A stretch of 64,000 nt of DNA. Origin: Methylobacterium sp. UNC378MF. Lineage in GTDB: Bacteria > Pseudomonadota > Alphaproteobacteria > Rhizobiales > Beijerinckiaceae. Positions 26,950 through 35,862 of this stretch are shown piece by piece. The position numbers and the translations under genes are program-made. Position 1 is the stretch's first letter. Every line of letters starts with the position of its first letter. Below the pieces are notes generated by a model. It worked only from the letters and a program-made list of their open reading frames with translations. It did not search any database and was not told the DNA's origin. Location: the NCBI RefSeq assembly GCF_900103195.1, contig NZ_FMWU01000024.1, forward strand, positions 30,674 to 94,673, read 5' to 3'.

Positions 26950-27321
26950 ATGAGCCGACACGCCCTGATCACCCGCCAAGCGGCCCTCGCCGCGGCGCTG
27001 CTGCTCGGCCTTGCCGTCCGCCCCTGTGCGGCGCAGAGCCCGGGCGACGCGCTGAATGCCGATGATGGCACCGGGGCCGTCAAGGTCTGCTCGCCGGTGG
27101 CGACGCCGCGCTGGCGGTCCATGACCCCGGTTCCCAAGACCTGGACCTTCCTGGATTGTATGGGCTTCGCGGGCGAGATGGGGGCGACGCATTTCCAGCT
27201 CGGCTGCCTGTTCGCCAACGTCACGCCCCACGCCCAGAAATACGCCTGGGGCGCGATGGTGCCGATCGAGAAATCAGCGATGGCCAAGGCACAGCCGCCG
27301 GTCCCGAATTGCGGCTGGTAG
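26950..27321 (+). CDS. Secreted hypothetical protein (123 aa)
   Basis: A signal peptide (about residues 1-28, AALAAALLLGLAVRPCAAQ) precedes a small mature domain with four cysteines (VCSPV, LDCMG, LGCLF, PNCGW) that may form two disulfides. It is coupled to the small membrane gene upstream and may be its partner in the periplasm. No family recognised. Confidence 0.65.
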   Translation: MSRHALITRQAALAAALLLGLAVRPCAAQSPGDALNADDGTGAVKVCSPVATPRWRSMTPVPKTWTFLDCMGFAGEMGATHFQLGCLFANVTPHAQKYAWGAMVPIEKSAMAKAQPPVPNCGW

Positions 27322-27330
27322 AGCGAGCGC

Positions 27331-27597
27331 TCAGCTGTCGGTGTCCCGCCAATCCAGGTTGAGGGTGAGGCGGGCGCGAAAGACCGTGCTTCCGGCCGCG
27401 TCCCGGACTTGCGCCTCCAGGATCAGGCCGTCATCCCCGGGGAGCGGCCGGTCCGCCCGGACGCGGAGCCGGTCATGCGCGGCCTCGATCAGCGCTTCCG
27501 TCGCCGAGAGACACGCCTCGTGACGATGAGCGAAGTGCAGTCCCTCCTCGTCCCGGGACAGACCCTGATCGTCGGTGAAATCGGTGAAGTAGCGCAC
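27331..27597 (-). CDS. DUF6894-like protein (88 aa)
   Basis: The best start is the GTG at 27597, giving VRYFTDFTDDQGLSRDEEGL, preceded by GAGG. The protein continues with a helix (SATEALIEAAHDRLRVRADR) and ends with LILEAQVRDAAGSTVFRARL, the C-terminal strand seen in the other copies. It is more divergent than they are. It lies downstream of a Crp/Fnr gene on the same strand (307 bp apart), repeating the pairing at 15.4 kb. Confidence 0.6.
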   Translation of the reverse strand: MRYFTDFTDDQGLSRDEEGLHFAHRHEACLSATEALIEAAHDRLRVRADRPLPGDDGLILEAQVRDAAGSTVFRARLTLNLDWRDTDS

Positions 27598-27904
27598 GGC
27601 GCAGGACCTCACGGCCAGATGAGGAACCTGGGCCGCCGCAGGAGCGATGTCGTTAACCTGTGTGTGGACGCCGGCCTCGCCTCGTGCGACAGGGTCGCCG
27701 ATTTCTCCAAGCCGCGGCGTCCGCGCAGAGAACGCGATCCCCGCGCGAGTGATCCCTAGCCTGCCGCAAAAATGTATGGTTTCGCACAGAAACTTGATCG
27801 ATCGCTCCCGGCCGAGGCGATGGGCCTCGGCATGGAGGGTGTGCCCGGCGTGCGGGAAGCGTCGTGACAACGCGCGATGCCGGCTTCGTCGGCGCCGAAG
27901 GCTC
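27598..27904. other. Intergenic region between Crp/Fnr and DUF6894-like genes
   Basis: About 307 bp. An open frame on the minus strand runs upstream of the DUF6894 start (to 27870) but has no domain. No clear promoter or hairpin. Confidence 0.4.
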
Positions 27905-28624
27905 CTAAGCCAGCGCGCTCTGCGTCCGCCGCAGCGGGCCGATCAGCCGCTCGTACTCGGCTTCGGCCGGCCCATAGGTCTGCCCGGCGGCCTCCTCCAA
28001 ACGGCTGCGGCTCAGGACCCGGATCCGGCCGCGCCGGGCGCGGATCAGGCCGGCGCCCTCCAGGGTGTGGATCGCGACCGTGACGGTCGGTCGGCGCACG
28101 CCGAGCATGATCGACAGGAATTCGTGTGTCACGGAGAGATCGTCGCCGTCCTGCCGGTCGTGGTACATCAGGAGCCACCGCGCGAGCCGCTCCTCGGCGG
28201 GTGCCCCGGCATTGGCGATGGCGGTCTGGGCGACCTGCACCAGGAAGGTCTGGACGTAGCGCAGGAGCAGGTTCCGCAGCGACGGGCTGGACGTCAAGGC
28301 GTCGCGCAGCGCCGGCACGGAGATGCGTTGCCCGCGACCTGCGACCTGCATGAAGACCTGGTACGGGATCGTATCGGTTCCCAGCAGCAGCGCCGGTGCC
28401 GCCATGCCGTCACGACCGAACAGGCCGACCTCGATGCGGCCGCCCTCGGCGAGGGTCGAGACCATGGAACACAGGCCGGTGTCGATGAAGACAGCGTGCG
28501 GAATCGCGGTGGCCGGCTCGACGAGCACCTTGCCGAGGGGAAGGTCGACCGCCTCGAGATGTGGCCCGAGCAGCGCGCCATCCGCCTCGGATAGGGCAGC
28601 CAGAAGGCGGTTCTGATGCGGCAT
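27905..28624 (-). CDS. Crp/Fnr-family transcriptional regulator
   Basis: The 239-residue paralogue of the 15.4-kb regulator has a beta-barrel domain (FIDTGLCSMVSTLAEGGRIE, VGLFGRDGMAAPALLLG), a dimer helix (LLLRYVQTFLVQVAQTAIAN) and a winged HTH (HEFLSIMLGVRRPTVTVAIH, TLEGAGLIRARRGRIRVL). The C-terminal YGPAEAEYERLIG motif matches the paralogue. No Fnr cysteines and no clear cAMP-binding signature. Start MPHQNRL at 28624; a longer frame to 28771 is not supported. Likely controls the DUF6894-like gene downstream. Confidence 0.87.
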   Translation of the reverse strand: MPHQNRLLAALSEADGALLGPHLEAVDLPLGKVLVEPATAIPHAVFIDTGLCSMVSTLAEGGRIEVGLFGRDGMAAPALLLGTDTIPYQVFMQVAGRGQRISVPALRDALTSSPSLRNLLLRYVQTFLVQVAQTAIANAGAPAEERLARWLLMYHDRQDGDDLSVTHEFLSIMLGVRRPTVTVAIHTLEGAGLIRARRGRIRVLSRSRLEEAAGQTYGPAEAEYERLIGPLRRTQSALA

Positions 28625-29046
28625 CGTCGAACGCGTACGCAGAAGTAGACATACGCGCTCCGGCTCAAGTCCGCGAACCGGAACGCGCCTCCGTGGCATG
28701 CTCGGATCACCACGCAATAGCGAGCGGATATTGCATCCAGCGTCCGAACCGTCCGCGAACAGACAAAGCAATGTGCGGCTTCATCGGACATCTCGGCCAT
28801 GACGTGCGGACGAATGCGCAAAGCTTCCTTTAAGATCTGACGTCACACTGCCGGCGGACCGGCGCTGTGGCCGCCATGCCACGCGCTCGGCACCAGGACG
28901 CACTTGCCAACATGTGCATGCACGGACGCGCTTTGACGCGCGGTTCGGATCGAGCTAGAGAAAGCCCAACGGAGCAAGCAAGAACCATGCCGTGAGCAGC
29001 GTGGCTCCGGCTGGCGAACTGCGCCGGAAGGGCATCGGGGCCTCGC
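28625..29046. other. Divergent intergenic region upstream of rpoN
   Basis: About 420 bp between the Crp/Fnr gene and rpoN. It must hold both promoters. No -24/-12 element that would suggest rpoN autoregulation is evident. No recognisable gene. Confidence 0.4.
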
Positions 29047-30621
29047 ATGAGTTTGGTGCAACGGCTGGAAGTGCGTCAGGGCCAGGCCCTGGTGATGACG
29101 CCGCAGCTCCTGCAAGCGATCAAGCTCCTGCAATTGTCGCAGCTCGATCTCGCGGCTTATGTCGAGGCCGAGCTGGAGCGCAATCCGCTGCTGGAACGCG
29201 CGGAGCCCGAGTTGCCGGGCGCCGGCGAATCCCCCGAAATGGGCGGCCACGCGGAGGAGGCGGGTTCGGACGGATTCGAGGGGGCGGAACCCGAATCGTG
29301 GCTGTCCGCAGACCTCAATCCGGATCGCAGCGAGATCGAGAGCGATTTCGACACCCGGCTCGACAACGTCTTCCCGGACGAGGTGCCGGTTCAGGCGCGC
29401 GAAGCGGGTGGGGGCGACATGCTCTCGCTGACGCCGCCGCCCTATGGCAGCACCGGCGGCAGCTTCGATGCCGAGGCGCCGGATTTCGAGGCGACCCTCA
29501 CGGCGGAGACCTCGCTGCGCGATCACCTCGCGGGCCAGCTCGACCTCGCGACCCGGAATCCCGCGGAGCGGCTGATCGGCGGCTTCCTGATCGACGCCGT
29601 CGACGAGGCCGGCTACCTCCGCGAGACCGTGGAGGGCGTGGCCGAGCGGCTCGGCGCCGACCCGTCCCTCGTCGGCCGGATGCTGGCGCTGATTCAGACC
29701 TTCGATCCGCCGGGGATCGCAGCCCGCGATCTCGCGGAATGCCTCGCGATCCAGCTGCGCGAGCGCGACCGGTTCGACCCGGCGATGCAAGCGCTGGTCT
29801 CGCGCCTCGACCTCGTGGCCAAGCGCGATTTCGCGGCGCTGCGCCGGCTCTGCGGCGTCGACGACGAGGACCTCGTCGACATGCTGGGCGAGATCCGCCG
29901 GCTCGATCCCAAGCCGGGCCGCGCCTTCGGATCGAGCGCCGTCGAGGTTCTGATCCCGGATGTGTTCGTGCGCGCCGCGCCGGACGGCTCCTGGCTGGTC
30001 GAGCTGAACAGCGAGGCGCTGCCGCGGGTTCTGGTGAACCAGAGCTATTACGCCCGCGTGTCGCGCAACGCCGCCGCGGAGGGCGACAAGGCCTTCCTGT
30101 CGGAGGCGCTCCAGAACGCCAACTGGCTGACCCGCTCGCTGGAGCAGCGGGCCCGCACCATTCTCAAGGTCGCCACCGAGATCGTCCGCCAGCAGGACGG
30201 GTTCTTCGTCCACGGGGTCAGCCACCTGCGTCCGCTGAATCTCAAGACCGTGGCCGAGGCGATCGGCATGCACGAATCCACCGTCTCGCGGGTCACCTCC
30301 AACAAGGCCATCGGCACGAGCCGCGGCACCCTGGAGATGAAGTATTTCTTCACCGCGGCGATCCCCGGTGCAGCCGGCGCCGCCGCCCATTCCTCCGAGG
30401 CCGTGCGCCACCGCATCAAGCAGCTCGTCGACGGCGAGACCCGGGACGACGTGCTGTCCGACGACGCGCTGGTGCAGAAGCTGCGCGGGGAGGGCGTCGA
30501 CATCGCCCGGCGCACGGTGGCGAAGTACCGGGAATCGCTGCGGATCCCGAGCTCGATCGAGCGCCGCCGCGAGCATTTCGCCCACGGCTCGGGCCAGCAC
30601 GCCGCCCTGGCTCTGCGCTGA
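29047..30621 (+). CDS. rpoN: RNA polymerase sigma-54 factor
   Basis: The 524-residue protein has the Gln/Leu-rich activator-interacting region I (SLVQRLEVRQGQALVMTPQL then LLQAIKLLQLSQLDLAAYVE), an acidic region II (about 50-110), the core-binding domain and the C-terminal DNA-binding part: the HTH (MHESTVSRVTSNKAI) and the RpoN box (ARRTVAKYRESL). All are intact. It directs transcription from -24/-12 promoters with bacterial enhancer-binding proteins. In many proteobacteria hpf/raiA and ptsN follow rpoN; here glmU follows instead. Confidence 0.96.
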   Translation: MSLVQRLEVRQGQALVMTPQLLQAIKLLQLSQLDLAAYVEAELERNPLLERAEPELPGAGESPEMGGHAEEAGSDGFEGAEPESWLSADLNPDRSEIESDFDTRLDNVFPDEVPVQAREAGGGDMLSLTPPPYGSTGGSFDAEAPDFEATLTAETSLRDHLAGQLDLATRNPAERLIGGFLIDAVDEAGYLRETVEGVAERLGADPSLVGRMLALIQTFDPPGIAARDLAECLAIQLRERDRFDPAMQALVSRLDLVAKRDFAALRRLCGVDDEDLVDMLGEIRRLDPKPGRAFGSSAVEVLIPDVFVRAAPDGSWLVELNSEALPRVLVNQSYYARVSRNAAAEGDKAFLSEALQNANWLTRSLEQRARTILKVATEIVRQQDGFFVHGVSHLRPLNLKTVAEAIGMHESTVSRVTSNKAIGTSRGTLEMKYFFTAAIPGAAGAAAHSSEAVRHRIKQLVDGETRDDVLSDDALVQKLRGEGVDIARRTVAKYRESLRIPSSIERRREHFAHGSGQHAALALR

Positions 30622-30695
30622 TCACCCGGATGGGCTTGCGCCCGGCTTCCGTCCGGCCCATCCGTCCTGCCGTTTGATCGACGCCTGGACCCGCG

Positions 30696-32075
30696 ATGAC
30701 CCCGACCGGAACGCCCCCGCGCAGCCTCACCGCCATCGTGCTCGCAGCCGGGAAGGGCACGCGCATGCGCTCGGACCTGCCGAAGGTGCTGCACCGGATC
30801 GCCGGGCGCAGCATGCTCGGCCACGTCCTGGCCGCCGTGCAGGCGGCGGGCGCGGGCCGGATCGCCGTGGTGGCCGAGCCCGGCCGCGACGACGTCGCCG
30901 CCGAGATCGCGAAGGCGGCGCCCGGTGCGCAGGTCTTTCCGCAGGTCGAGCGGCTGGGCACCGCCCACGCGGTCCTGGCTGCGCGGGAGATCCTGGCCGA
31001 GCCGGACGACGACGTGGTGATCGCCTTCGGCGACACGCCTCTGGTCACGGCCGAGACGTTCCTGCGCCTGCGCGCGCCCCTCGCCGACGGCGCCGCGGTG
31101 GCTGTGCTGGCTTTCGAGACCGCGACGCCGACCGGCTATGGTCGGGTGCTGACAGAGGGCGACCGCGTCCTGGCGATCCGCGAGGAGAAGGATGCGAGCG
31201 CGGCCGAGCGGGCCGTGACCCTGTGCAATGCCGGTCTGATGGCGCTTGCCGGGCGGCACGCCCTGGCGCTGCTCGCCCGTATCGGCAACGACAACGCCGC
31301 GGGTGAGTACTACCTGCCCGACGCGGTGGCGCTGGCTGTCGCCGACGGGCTGCCCGTCACGGTCGTGCCGGTGGACGAGGCCGAGGCGCAGGGCGTCAAC
31401 GACCGGGTGCAGCTCAGCGTCGCGGAAGCGGCGATCCAGGCCCAGCTGCGCCGCACCGCGATGCTGGGCGGCGCCACCCTGATCGCGCCGGAGACGGTGT
31501 TCCTCAGCCACGACACGATGCTGGGGCGCGACGTGATCGTGGAGCCCAACGTCGTGTTCGGTCCGGGCGTGCGCGTGGCGGATGGCTGTACCGTGCGGTC
31601 CTTCGCGCATCTCACCGAGACCAACCTGGAGGCGGGCGTCCGGATCGGGCCGTTCGTGCGGCTGCGCGGCCACGCCGTGCTGGAGGCCGGTGCGGAACTC
31701 GGCAATTTCGTCGAGCTGAAGAACGCCCGGATGGGCGCGGGCGCGAAAGCCGCGCACCTGACCTATCTCGGCGATGCGGAGGTCGGCGCGAAAGCCAATA
31801 TCGGCGCCGGCACGATCACCTGCAATTACGACGGCGTGCTCAAGCACCGGACGACGATCGGCGCGGGTGCCTTCATCGGCTCGAACTCGGCGCTGGTCGC
31901 CCCGGTCACCGTCGGGGAGGGGGCCTACGTGGCCTCGGGCTCGGTGATCACCGACGACGTGCCGGCCGACGCCATGGCGGTCGCCCGCGGCCGGCAGGCG
32001 ATGAAGCCGGGCTGGGCGAAGGAGAAGCGTGCGGCGCTGCAGGCCGAGAAGGCGCGGCGCGGGACGGGCTCCTGA
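30696..32075 (+). CDS. glmU: Bifunctional GlcNAc-1-P uridyltransferase / GlcN-1-P acetyltransferase
   Basis: The enzyme makes UDP-GlcNAc for peptidoglycan and lipid A in the cytoplasm. The 459-residue length is normal. The N-terminal pyrophosphorylase domain has the signature VLAAGKGTRMRSDLPKVLH; the C-terminal left-handed beta-helix acetyltransferase starts about residue 260 (hexapeptide repeats such as GRDVIVEPNVVFGPGVRV) and keeps ANIGAGTITCNYDG and the trimer-contacting C-terminus. 152 bp upstream of glmS, so the two UDP-GlcNAc genes are probably co-transcribed. Confidence 0.97.
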   Translation: MTPTGTPPRSLTAIVLAAGKGTRMRSDLPKVLHRIAGRSMLGHVLAAVQAAGAGRIAVVAEPGRDDVAAEIAKAAPGAQVFPQVERLGTAHAVLAAREILAEPDDDVVIAFGDTPLVTAETFLRLRAPLADGAAVAVLAFETATPTGYGRVLTEGDRVLAIREEKDASAAERAVTLCNAGLMALAGRHALALLARIGNDNAAGEYYLPDAVALAVADGLPVTVVPVDEAEAQGVNDRVQLSVAEAAIQAQLRRTAMLGGATLIAPETVFLSHDTMLGRDVIVEPNVVFGPGVRVADGCTVRSFAHLTETNLEAGVRIGPFVRLRGHAVLEAGAELGNFVELKNARMGAGAKAAHLTYLGDAEVGAKANIGAGTITCNYDGVLKHRTTIGAGAFIGSNSALVAPVTVGEGAYVASGSVITDDVPADAMAVARGRQAMKPGWAKEKRAALQAEKARRGTGS

Positions 32076-32227
32076 GACCGCTTCGGCCGGCCGAGCACGA
32101 CCGGGGCTGGCCCTGCGCCACCCCGATCCGGTAGAAGTCACGCTTGGACCCGCGCTGAGCGGGGCGGCCCGGACTCTGCGCAGCGCCTCGGCGCGGCCAG
32201 CCGGGCGTCGAAGCGAGAGACAGTTTC

Positions 32228-34054
32228 ATGTGCGGCATCGTCGGCATCGTCGGACGCGACGCGGTGGCGGGGCAGGTGATCGAGGCCCTGCGCCGACTCG
32301 AATACCGCGGCTACGATTCCGCCGGCATCGCCACCCTGGAGCATGGCCGCCTGGCGCGGCGCCGCGCCTCCGGCAAGCTCGTCAACCTGGAGGCCAAGCT
32401 CGCGCAGGAGCCGCTCACCGGCACGATCGGCATCGGGCACACCCGCTGGGCGACCCATGGCCGGCCGAACGAGACCAACGCCCACCCGCACGCCACCAAG
32501 CGGCTGGCGGTCGTCCACAACGGCATCATCGAGAATTTCCGCGAGCTGAAGCAGGAGCTGGAGGCTGACGGCGTCGTCTTCGAGACCGAGACCGACACCG
32601 AGGTCGTCGCCCAGCTCGTCAGCCGCAACATGGACCGGCAGATGGGTCCCGTGGAGGCGGTGGCGGCGGCCCTGCCGCGGCTGCGCGGCGCCTTCGCGCT
32701 GGGCTTCCTGTTCTCCGGCGAGGAGAACCTGCTGATCGGGGCCCGTCACGGCGCGCCGCTGGCGATCGGTTTCGGCCAGGGCGAGACCTACCTGGGCTCC
32801 GATGCCCTGGCACTCGCCCCGTTCACCGACGCGATCACCTATCTCGACGAGGGCGACTGGGCGATCCTGACCCGGACCGGCGCCGAGATCCGGGACGCGT
32901 CGGGCGCCACGGTCGAGCGGGCGCGCCAGAGGATCGCCACGCAGGCCTACCGGATCGACAAGGGCGAGTACCGCCACTTCATGGCCAAGGAGATCCACGA
33001 ACAGCCCGAAGTGGTGGGCCGCACGCTCGCCCATTACGTCGACATGGCGCAGGGTCGCGTGATGCTGCCGGAGGCGCTGCCCTTCGACTTCGCCAAGCTC
33101 AGCCGGGTCTACATCACCGCCTGCGGCACGGCCTTCTACGCCGGCCTCGTCGCCCGCTACTGGTTCGAGCAGGTGGCGCGCCTGCCCGTGGAGATCGATG
33201 TCGCCTCCGAGGCCCGCTACCGCGAGGCCCCGCTGGAGAAGGATGGGCTGACGCTGGTCATCTCGCAATCCGGCGAGACCGCCGACACCCTTGCCTCCCT
33301 GCGTTACGCCAAGAGCCAGGGCCAGCACACGCTGAGCGTGGTCAACGTGCCGACCTCGACCATCGCGCGGGAATCCTCCGTGGTGATGCCGACGCTGGCC
33401 GGGCCGGAGATCGGCGTGGCTTCCACCAAGGCGTTCTCGTGTCAGCTCACGGTTCTGCTGTGCCTCGCCATCGCGGCCGGCCGCGCCCGCGGGACGCTCG
33501 ACGCGGCCGGCGAGCGGCGGCTGGTCGACGCGCTGATCAAGGCGCCGGGCCTGATGGCCGAGGCGCTGACGCATGAAACGGCGATCGAGGCTCTGGCGCG
33601 GGAGGTCGCGAAGGCGCGGGACGTCCTCTATCTCGGCCGCGGCACCAGCTACCCGATGGCGCTGGAGGGCGCGCTGAAGCTGAAGGAGATCAGCTACATC
33701 CACGCCGAGGGTTACGCGGCGGGCGAGCTGAAGCACGGGCCGATCGCGCTGATCGACGAGAGCGTGCCGGTGATCGTCATCGCGCCGCATGACGGGGTGT
33801 TCGAGAAGACGGTGTCGAACATGCAGGAGGTGGCCGCGCGCGGCGGGCGGATCGTGCTGATCGGCGACGCGAAGGGCGCGGCCGAGCACGGCCTCGACAC
33901 GCTGGCGACCTTCACCATGCCGGCGGTCAACGCCACCGTGGCCCCGATCGTGTACGCGGTGCCGATCCAGCTGCTCGCCTACCACACGGCGGTGTTCATG
34001 GGGAAAGACGTCGACCAGCCCAGGAACCTCGCCAAGTCGGTCACTGTCGAATAG
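32228..34054 (+). CDS. glmS: Glutamine-fructose-6-phosphate aminotransferase (isomerizing)
   Basis: The enzyme converts fructose-6-P and glutamine to glucosamine-6-P, the entry step to UDP-GlcNAc. The 608-residue protein begins MCGIVGIVGRD with the catalytic Cys2 of the glutaminase domain and has two SIS sugar-isomerase domains (TACGTAFYAGLVARYWFEQV; SQSGETADTLASLRYA; YLGRGTSYPMALEGALKLKE) and the family C-terminus DQPRNLAKSVTVE. No glmS ribozyme-like sequence is visible upstream. Confidence 0.97.
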   Translation: MCGIVGIVGRDAVAGQVIEALRRLEYRGYDSAGIATLEHGRLARRRASGKLVNLEAKLAQEPLTGTIGIGHTRWATHGRPNETNAHPHATKRLAVVHNGIIENFRELKQELEADGVVFETETDTEVVAQLVSRNMDRQMGPVEAVAAALPRLRGAFALGFLFSGEENLLIGARHGAPLAIGFGQGETYLGSDALALAPFTDAITYLDEGDWAILTRTGAEIRDASGATVERARQRIATQAYRIDKGEYRHFMAKEIHEQPEVVGRTLAHYVDMAQGRVMLPEALPFDFAKLSRVYITACGTAFYAGLVARYWFEQVARLPVEIDVASEARYREAPLEKDGLTLVISQSGETADTLASLRYAKSQGQHTLSVVNVPTSTIARESSVVMPTLAGPEIGVASTKAFSCQLTVLLCLAIAAGRARGTLDAAGERRLVDALIKAPGLMAEALTHETAIEALAREVAKARDVLYLGRGTSYPMALEGALKLKEISYIHAEGYAAGELKHGPIALIDESVPVIVIAPHDGVFEKTVSNMQEVAARGGRIVLIGDAKGAAEHGLDTLATFTMPAVNATVAPIVYAVPIQLLAYHTAVFMGKDVDQPRNLAKSVTVE

Positions 34055-34415
34055 GCGGTCGCTCCCTGACGCCCGTCGTGAGCGTCGCATGAGCGTCGCG
34101 CCGATCCTGTCAGCCCAGCGGATTGCAGCGACTCTCGATCTGGCTTGAGCGCGACACGGCCCAATCCCTCGCCGGCCGCGGGCGATGGTCATTGAGCAAG
34201 CTTGTCCGAGCCTCCGGCCCCTCTCAGGCAATATCGGCAGGGTAAGCTCGGCCTGACGAATCCGCGCCTTGCGCGTGTCGGCACCGACTTTGCGTGCGCG
34301 GCGAAGCAGTCTTTGCCACGCTCCGTCGCGAGAGGTTGCGCAAACCTGGATTGCCTCGCTTTGCTCGCGCAGCCGGTTCGACGTACGGTTCATCGATCCC
34401 GGTACGAGGAACCTC
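34055..34415. other. Intergenic region with a repeat, upstream of the M20 peptidase
   Basis: About 360 bp. The right half contains an imperfect inverted repeat (34288-34372, listed separately). No gene recognised. Confidence 0.5.
34288..34372. repeat. Imperfect inverted repeat, GCGAAGCA/TGCCTCGC type
   Basis: The left arm (about 34288-34314) contains TTTGCGTGCGCGGCGAAGCA; the right arm (34345-34372) contains GGATTGCCTCGCTTTGCTCG. The arms are roughly complementary and resemble a second copy at 57703-57794. Elements of this kind, with GAGCGxAGCGAAGCAATCCAG arms, are common intergenic repeats in Rhizobiales. Confidence 0.5.
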
Positions 34416-35570
34416 ATGATGGCAGGTGATGCCGTTCGCTGGCTCGAAGATCAGGAGGGTGCGATGCTATCGCTCCTCGAAGAGCTGGTGAATATCGATT
34501 CCGGCTCCTACGACAAGCCGGGCGTCGATGCTGTCGGCCTTCGCATCGCGGAGTTTCTCGCCGGCCACGGCATCCCGGTCACGACGATCCCGGTGGAGGG
34601 TTACGGCGATGCCCTGAAGGCTGAGGTGGCCGGGTCGGGCGGCGGCAACCGGCCGGTCGTCCTCATGGGCCACCGCGACACCGTCTTCCCGAAGGGGGAG
34701 CCGTCCCGGCGGCCGTTCCGGATCGCCGAGGGCCGCGCCCACGGGCCCGGCGTCGCCGACATGAAGGCGGGCCTGGTGATGAACGCCTTCGTGCTTGCGG
34801 CCTACCACCGGGCCGGCGGCGCGCCGGTGCCGCTCGTCGGCCTGTTCACCAGCGACGAGGAGATCGGCTCGCCGGCCTGCCGCCCGATCATCGAGGAGAC
34901 CGCGCGCGGCGCCCGCGCGGTGCTGAATTCCGAGCCCGGCCGGCCGACCGGCAACGTGGTCACCGGCCGCAAGGGTGGCGTCTTCATGCACCTGGAGGTG
35001 CTCGGCAAGGCAGCCCATTCCGGCGGCAACTACGCCGACGGGCGCAGCGCCATCCTGGAACTCGCCCACAAGACCGTCGCATTCCACGCGATCACCGATC
35101 TCGACCGCGGCACCACGGTGAATGTCGGGCTGATCGCGGGCGGCCAGTCGGTGAACACCGTGGCGCCCCGCGCGACCTGCGAGATCGACCTGCGCTACGT
35201 GACACCGCCCGATCGCGAGGCGGCCATGGACCGGATCGCCGCGATCGTGGCGCAGTCCACGGTTCCCGGCACGACCGCGCGCCTGACCATCAAGGGCGAG
35301 TTCCTGCCGCTGGTGCAGGATGAGGCCTCGCGGACCCTGTTCGAGACCTACGCGCGGGTCAGCGCGCAACAGGGCACGCCGGTGGCGGGCGAGTTCGCCG
35401 GTGGCTGCGCCGATTCCGGTTTCACCGCCAGCGTCGGCTGCCCGACCCTCTGCGCCGTCGGCCCCGTCGGCGGAAAGGCCCATTCCCCGGAGGAATATCT
35501 GGAGGTCGGAAGCCTCGTTCCGCGGGCGCGCGCGATGGCCGAGACCATCGCGGCCTTGGCAGCGGCCTGA
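34416..35570 (+). CDS. M20 family metallopeptidase (glutamate carboxypeptidase-like)
   Basis: The 384-residue protein has the M20 zinc site: LMGHRDTVFPKGE (first His and following Asp), GVADMKAG (bridging Asp), TSDEEIGS (Glu pair), and His in KAHSPEEYL near the end. The dimerisation lid domain (about 185-290) contains GKAAHSGGNYADGRSA. The set resembles carboxypeptidase G2 and related N-acyl-amino-acid hydrolases. The ATG at 34416 follows ACGAGGAA; the longer frame to 34269 crosses a repeat. No signal peptide is evident, so it is probably cytoplasmic. Confidence 0.9.
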   Translation: MMAGDAVRWLEDQEGAMLSLLEELVNIDSGSYDKPGVDAVGLRIAEFLAGHGIPVTTIPVEGYGDALKAEVAGSGGGNRPVVLMGHRDTVFPKGEPSRRPFRIAEGRAHGPGVADMKAGLVMNAFVLAAYHRAGGAPVPLVGLFTSDEEIGSPACRPIIEETARGARAVLNSEPGRPTGNVVTGRKGGVFMHLEVLGKAAHSGGNYADGRSAILELAHKTVAFHAITDLDRGTTVNVGLIAGGQSVNTVAPRATCEIDLRYVTPPDREAAMDRIAAIVAQSTVPGTTARLTIKGEFLPLVQDEASRTLFETYARVSAQQGTPVAGEFAGGCADSGFTASVGCPTLCAVGPVGGKAHSPEEYLEVGSLVPRARAMAETIAALAAA

Positions 35571-35594
35571 CGGTCGGAGATCGACCATCGCCAG

Positions 35595-35792
35595 CGATGC
35601 GTCGCCGTTGCGCGGTGCGCGACCGGTCTCCTGCGGCATCGCGCGGTCGATGGCCTGACGATCCGCCTCAGACAGCACGAGGTCGGCCGCAGCCGCGGTC
35701 TCCTCAAGCCGCCGGATCCTGCGCGTATCGGGGATCAGGACGTTGGCGTCGCCGCGATGCGGGACCCAGGCGAAGGCGCGCCGGAACGGCAA
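35595..35792 (-). pseudogene. Aldo/keto reductase, C-terminal remnant
   Basis: About 60 codons on the minus strand read FAWVPHRGDANVLIPDTRRI then RLEETAAAADLVLSEADRQA, the usual end of an aldo/keto reductase (the IPGTR and LEEN NADPH-binding segments). The rest of the gene is absent, and the continuing open frame on both sides is not coding. It lies between the convergent ends of the M20 and serine hydrolase genes. Confidence 0.65.
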
Positions 35793-35862
35793 GGGTGAAG
35801 GCCGATTGCGGCGCGCGCGATCCTCGAGCCGTCCCCCTCCGCAGCCGGACGGACCGTGATGT

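Noticed and set aside
28843..30600. 585-codon frame opposite rpoN
   Set aside because: Antisense of rpoN.
32138..34417. 759-codon frame opposite glmS
   Set aside because: Antisense of glmS; long only because of GC bias.
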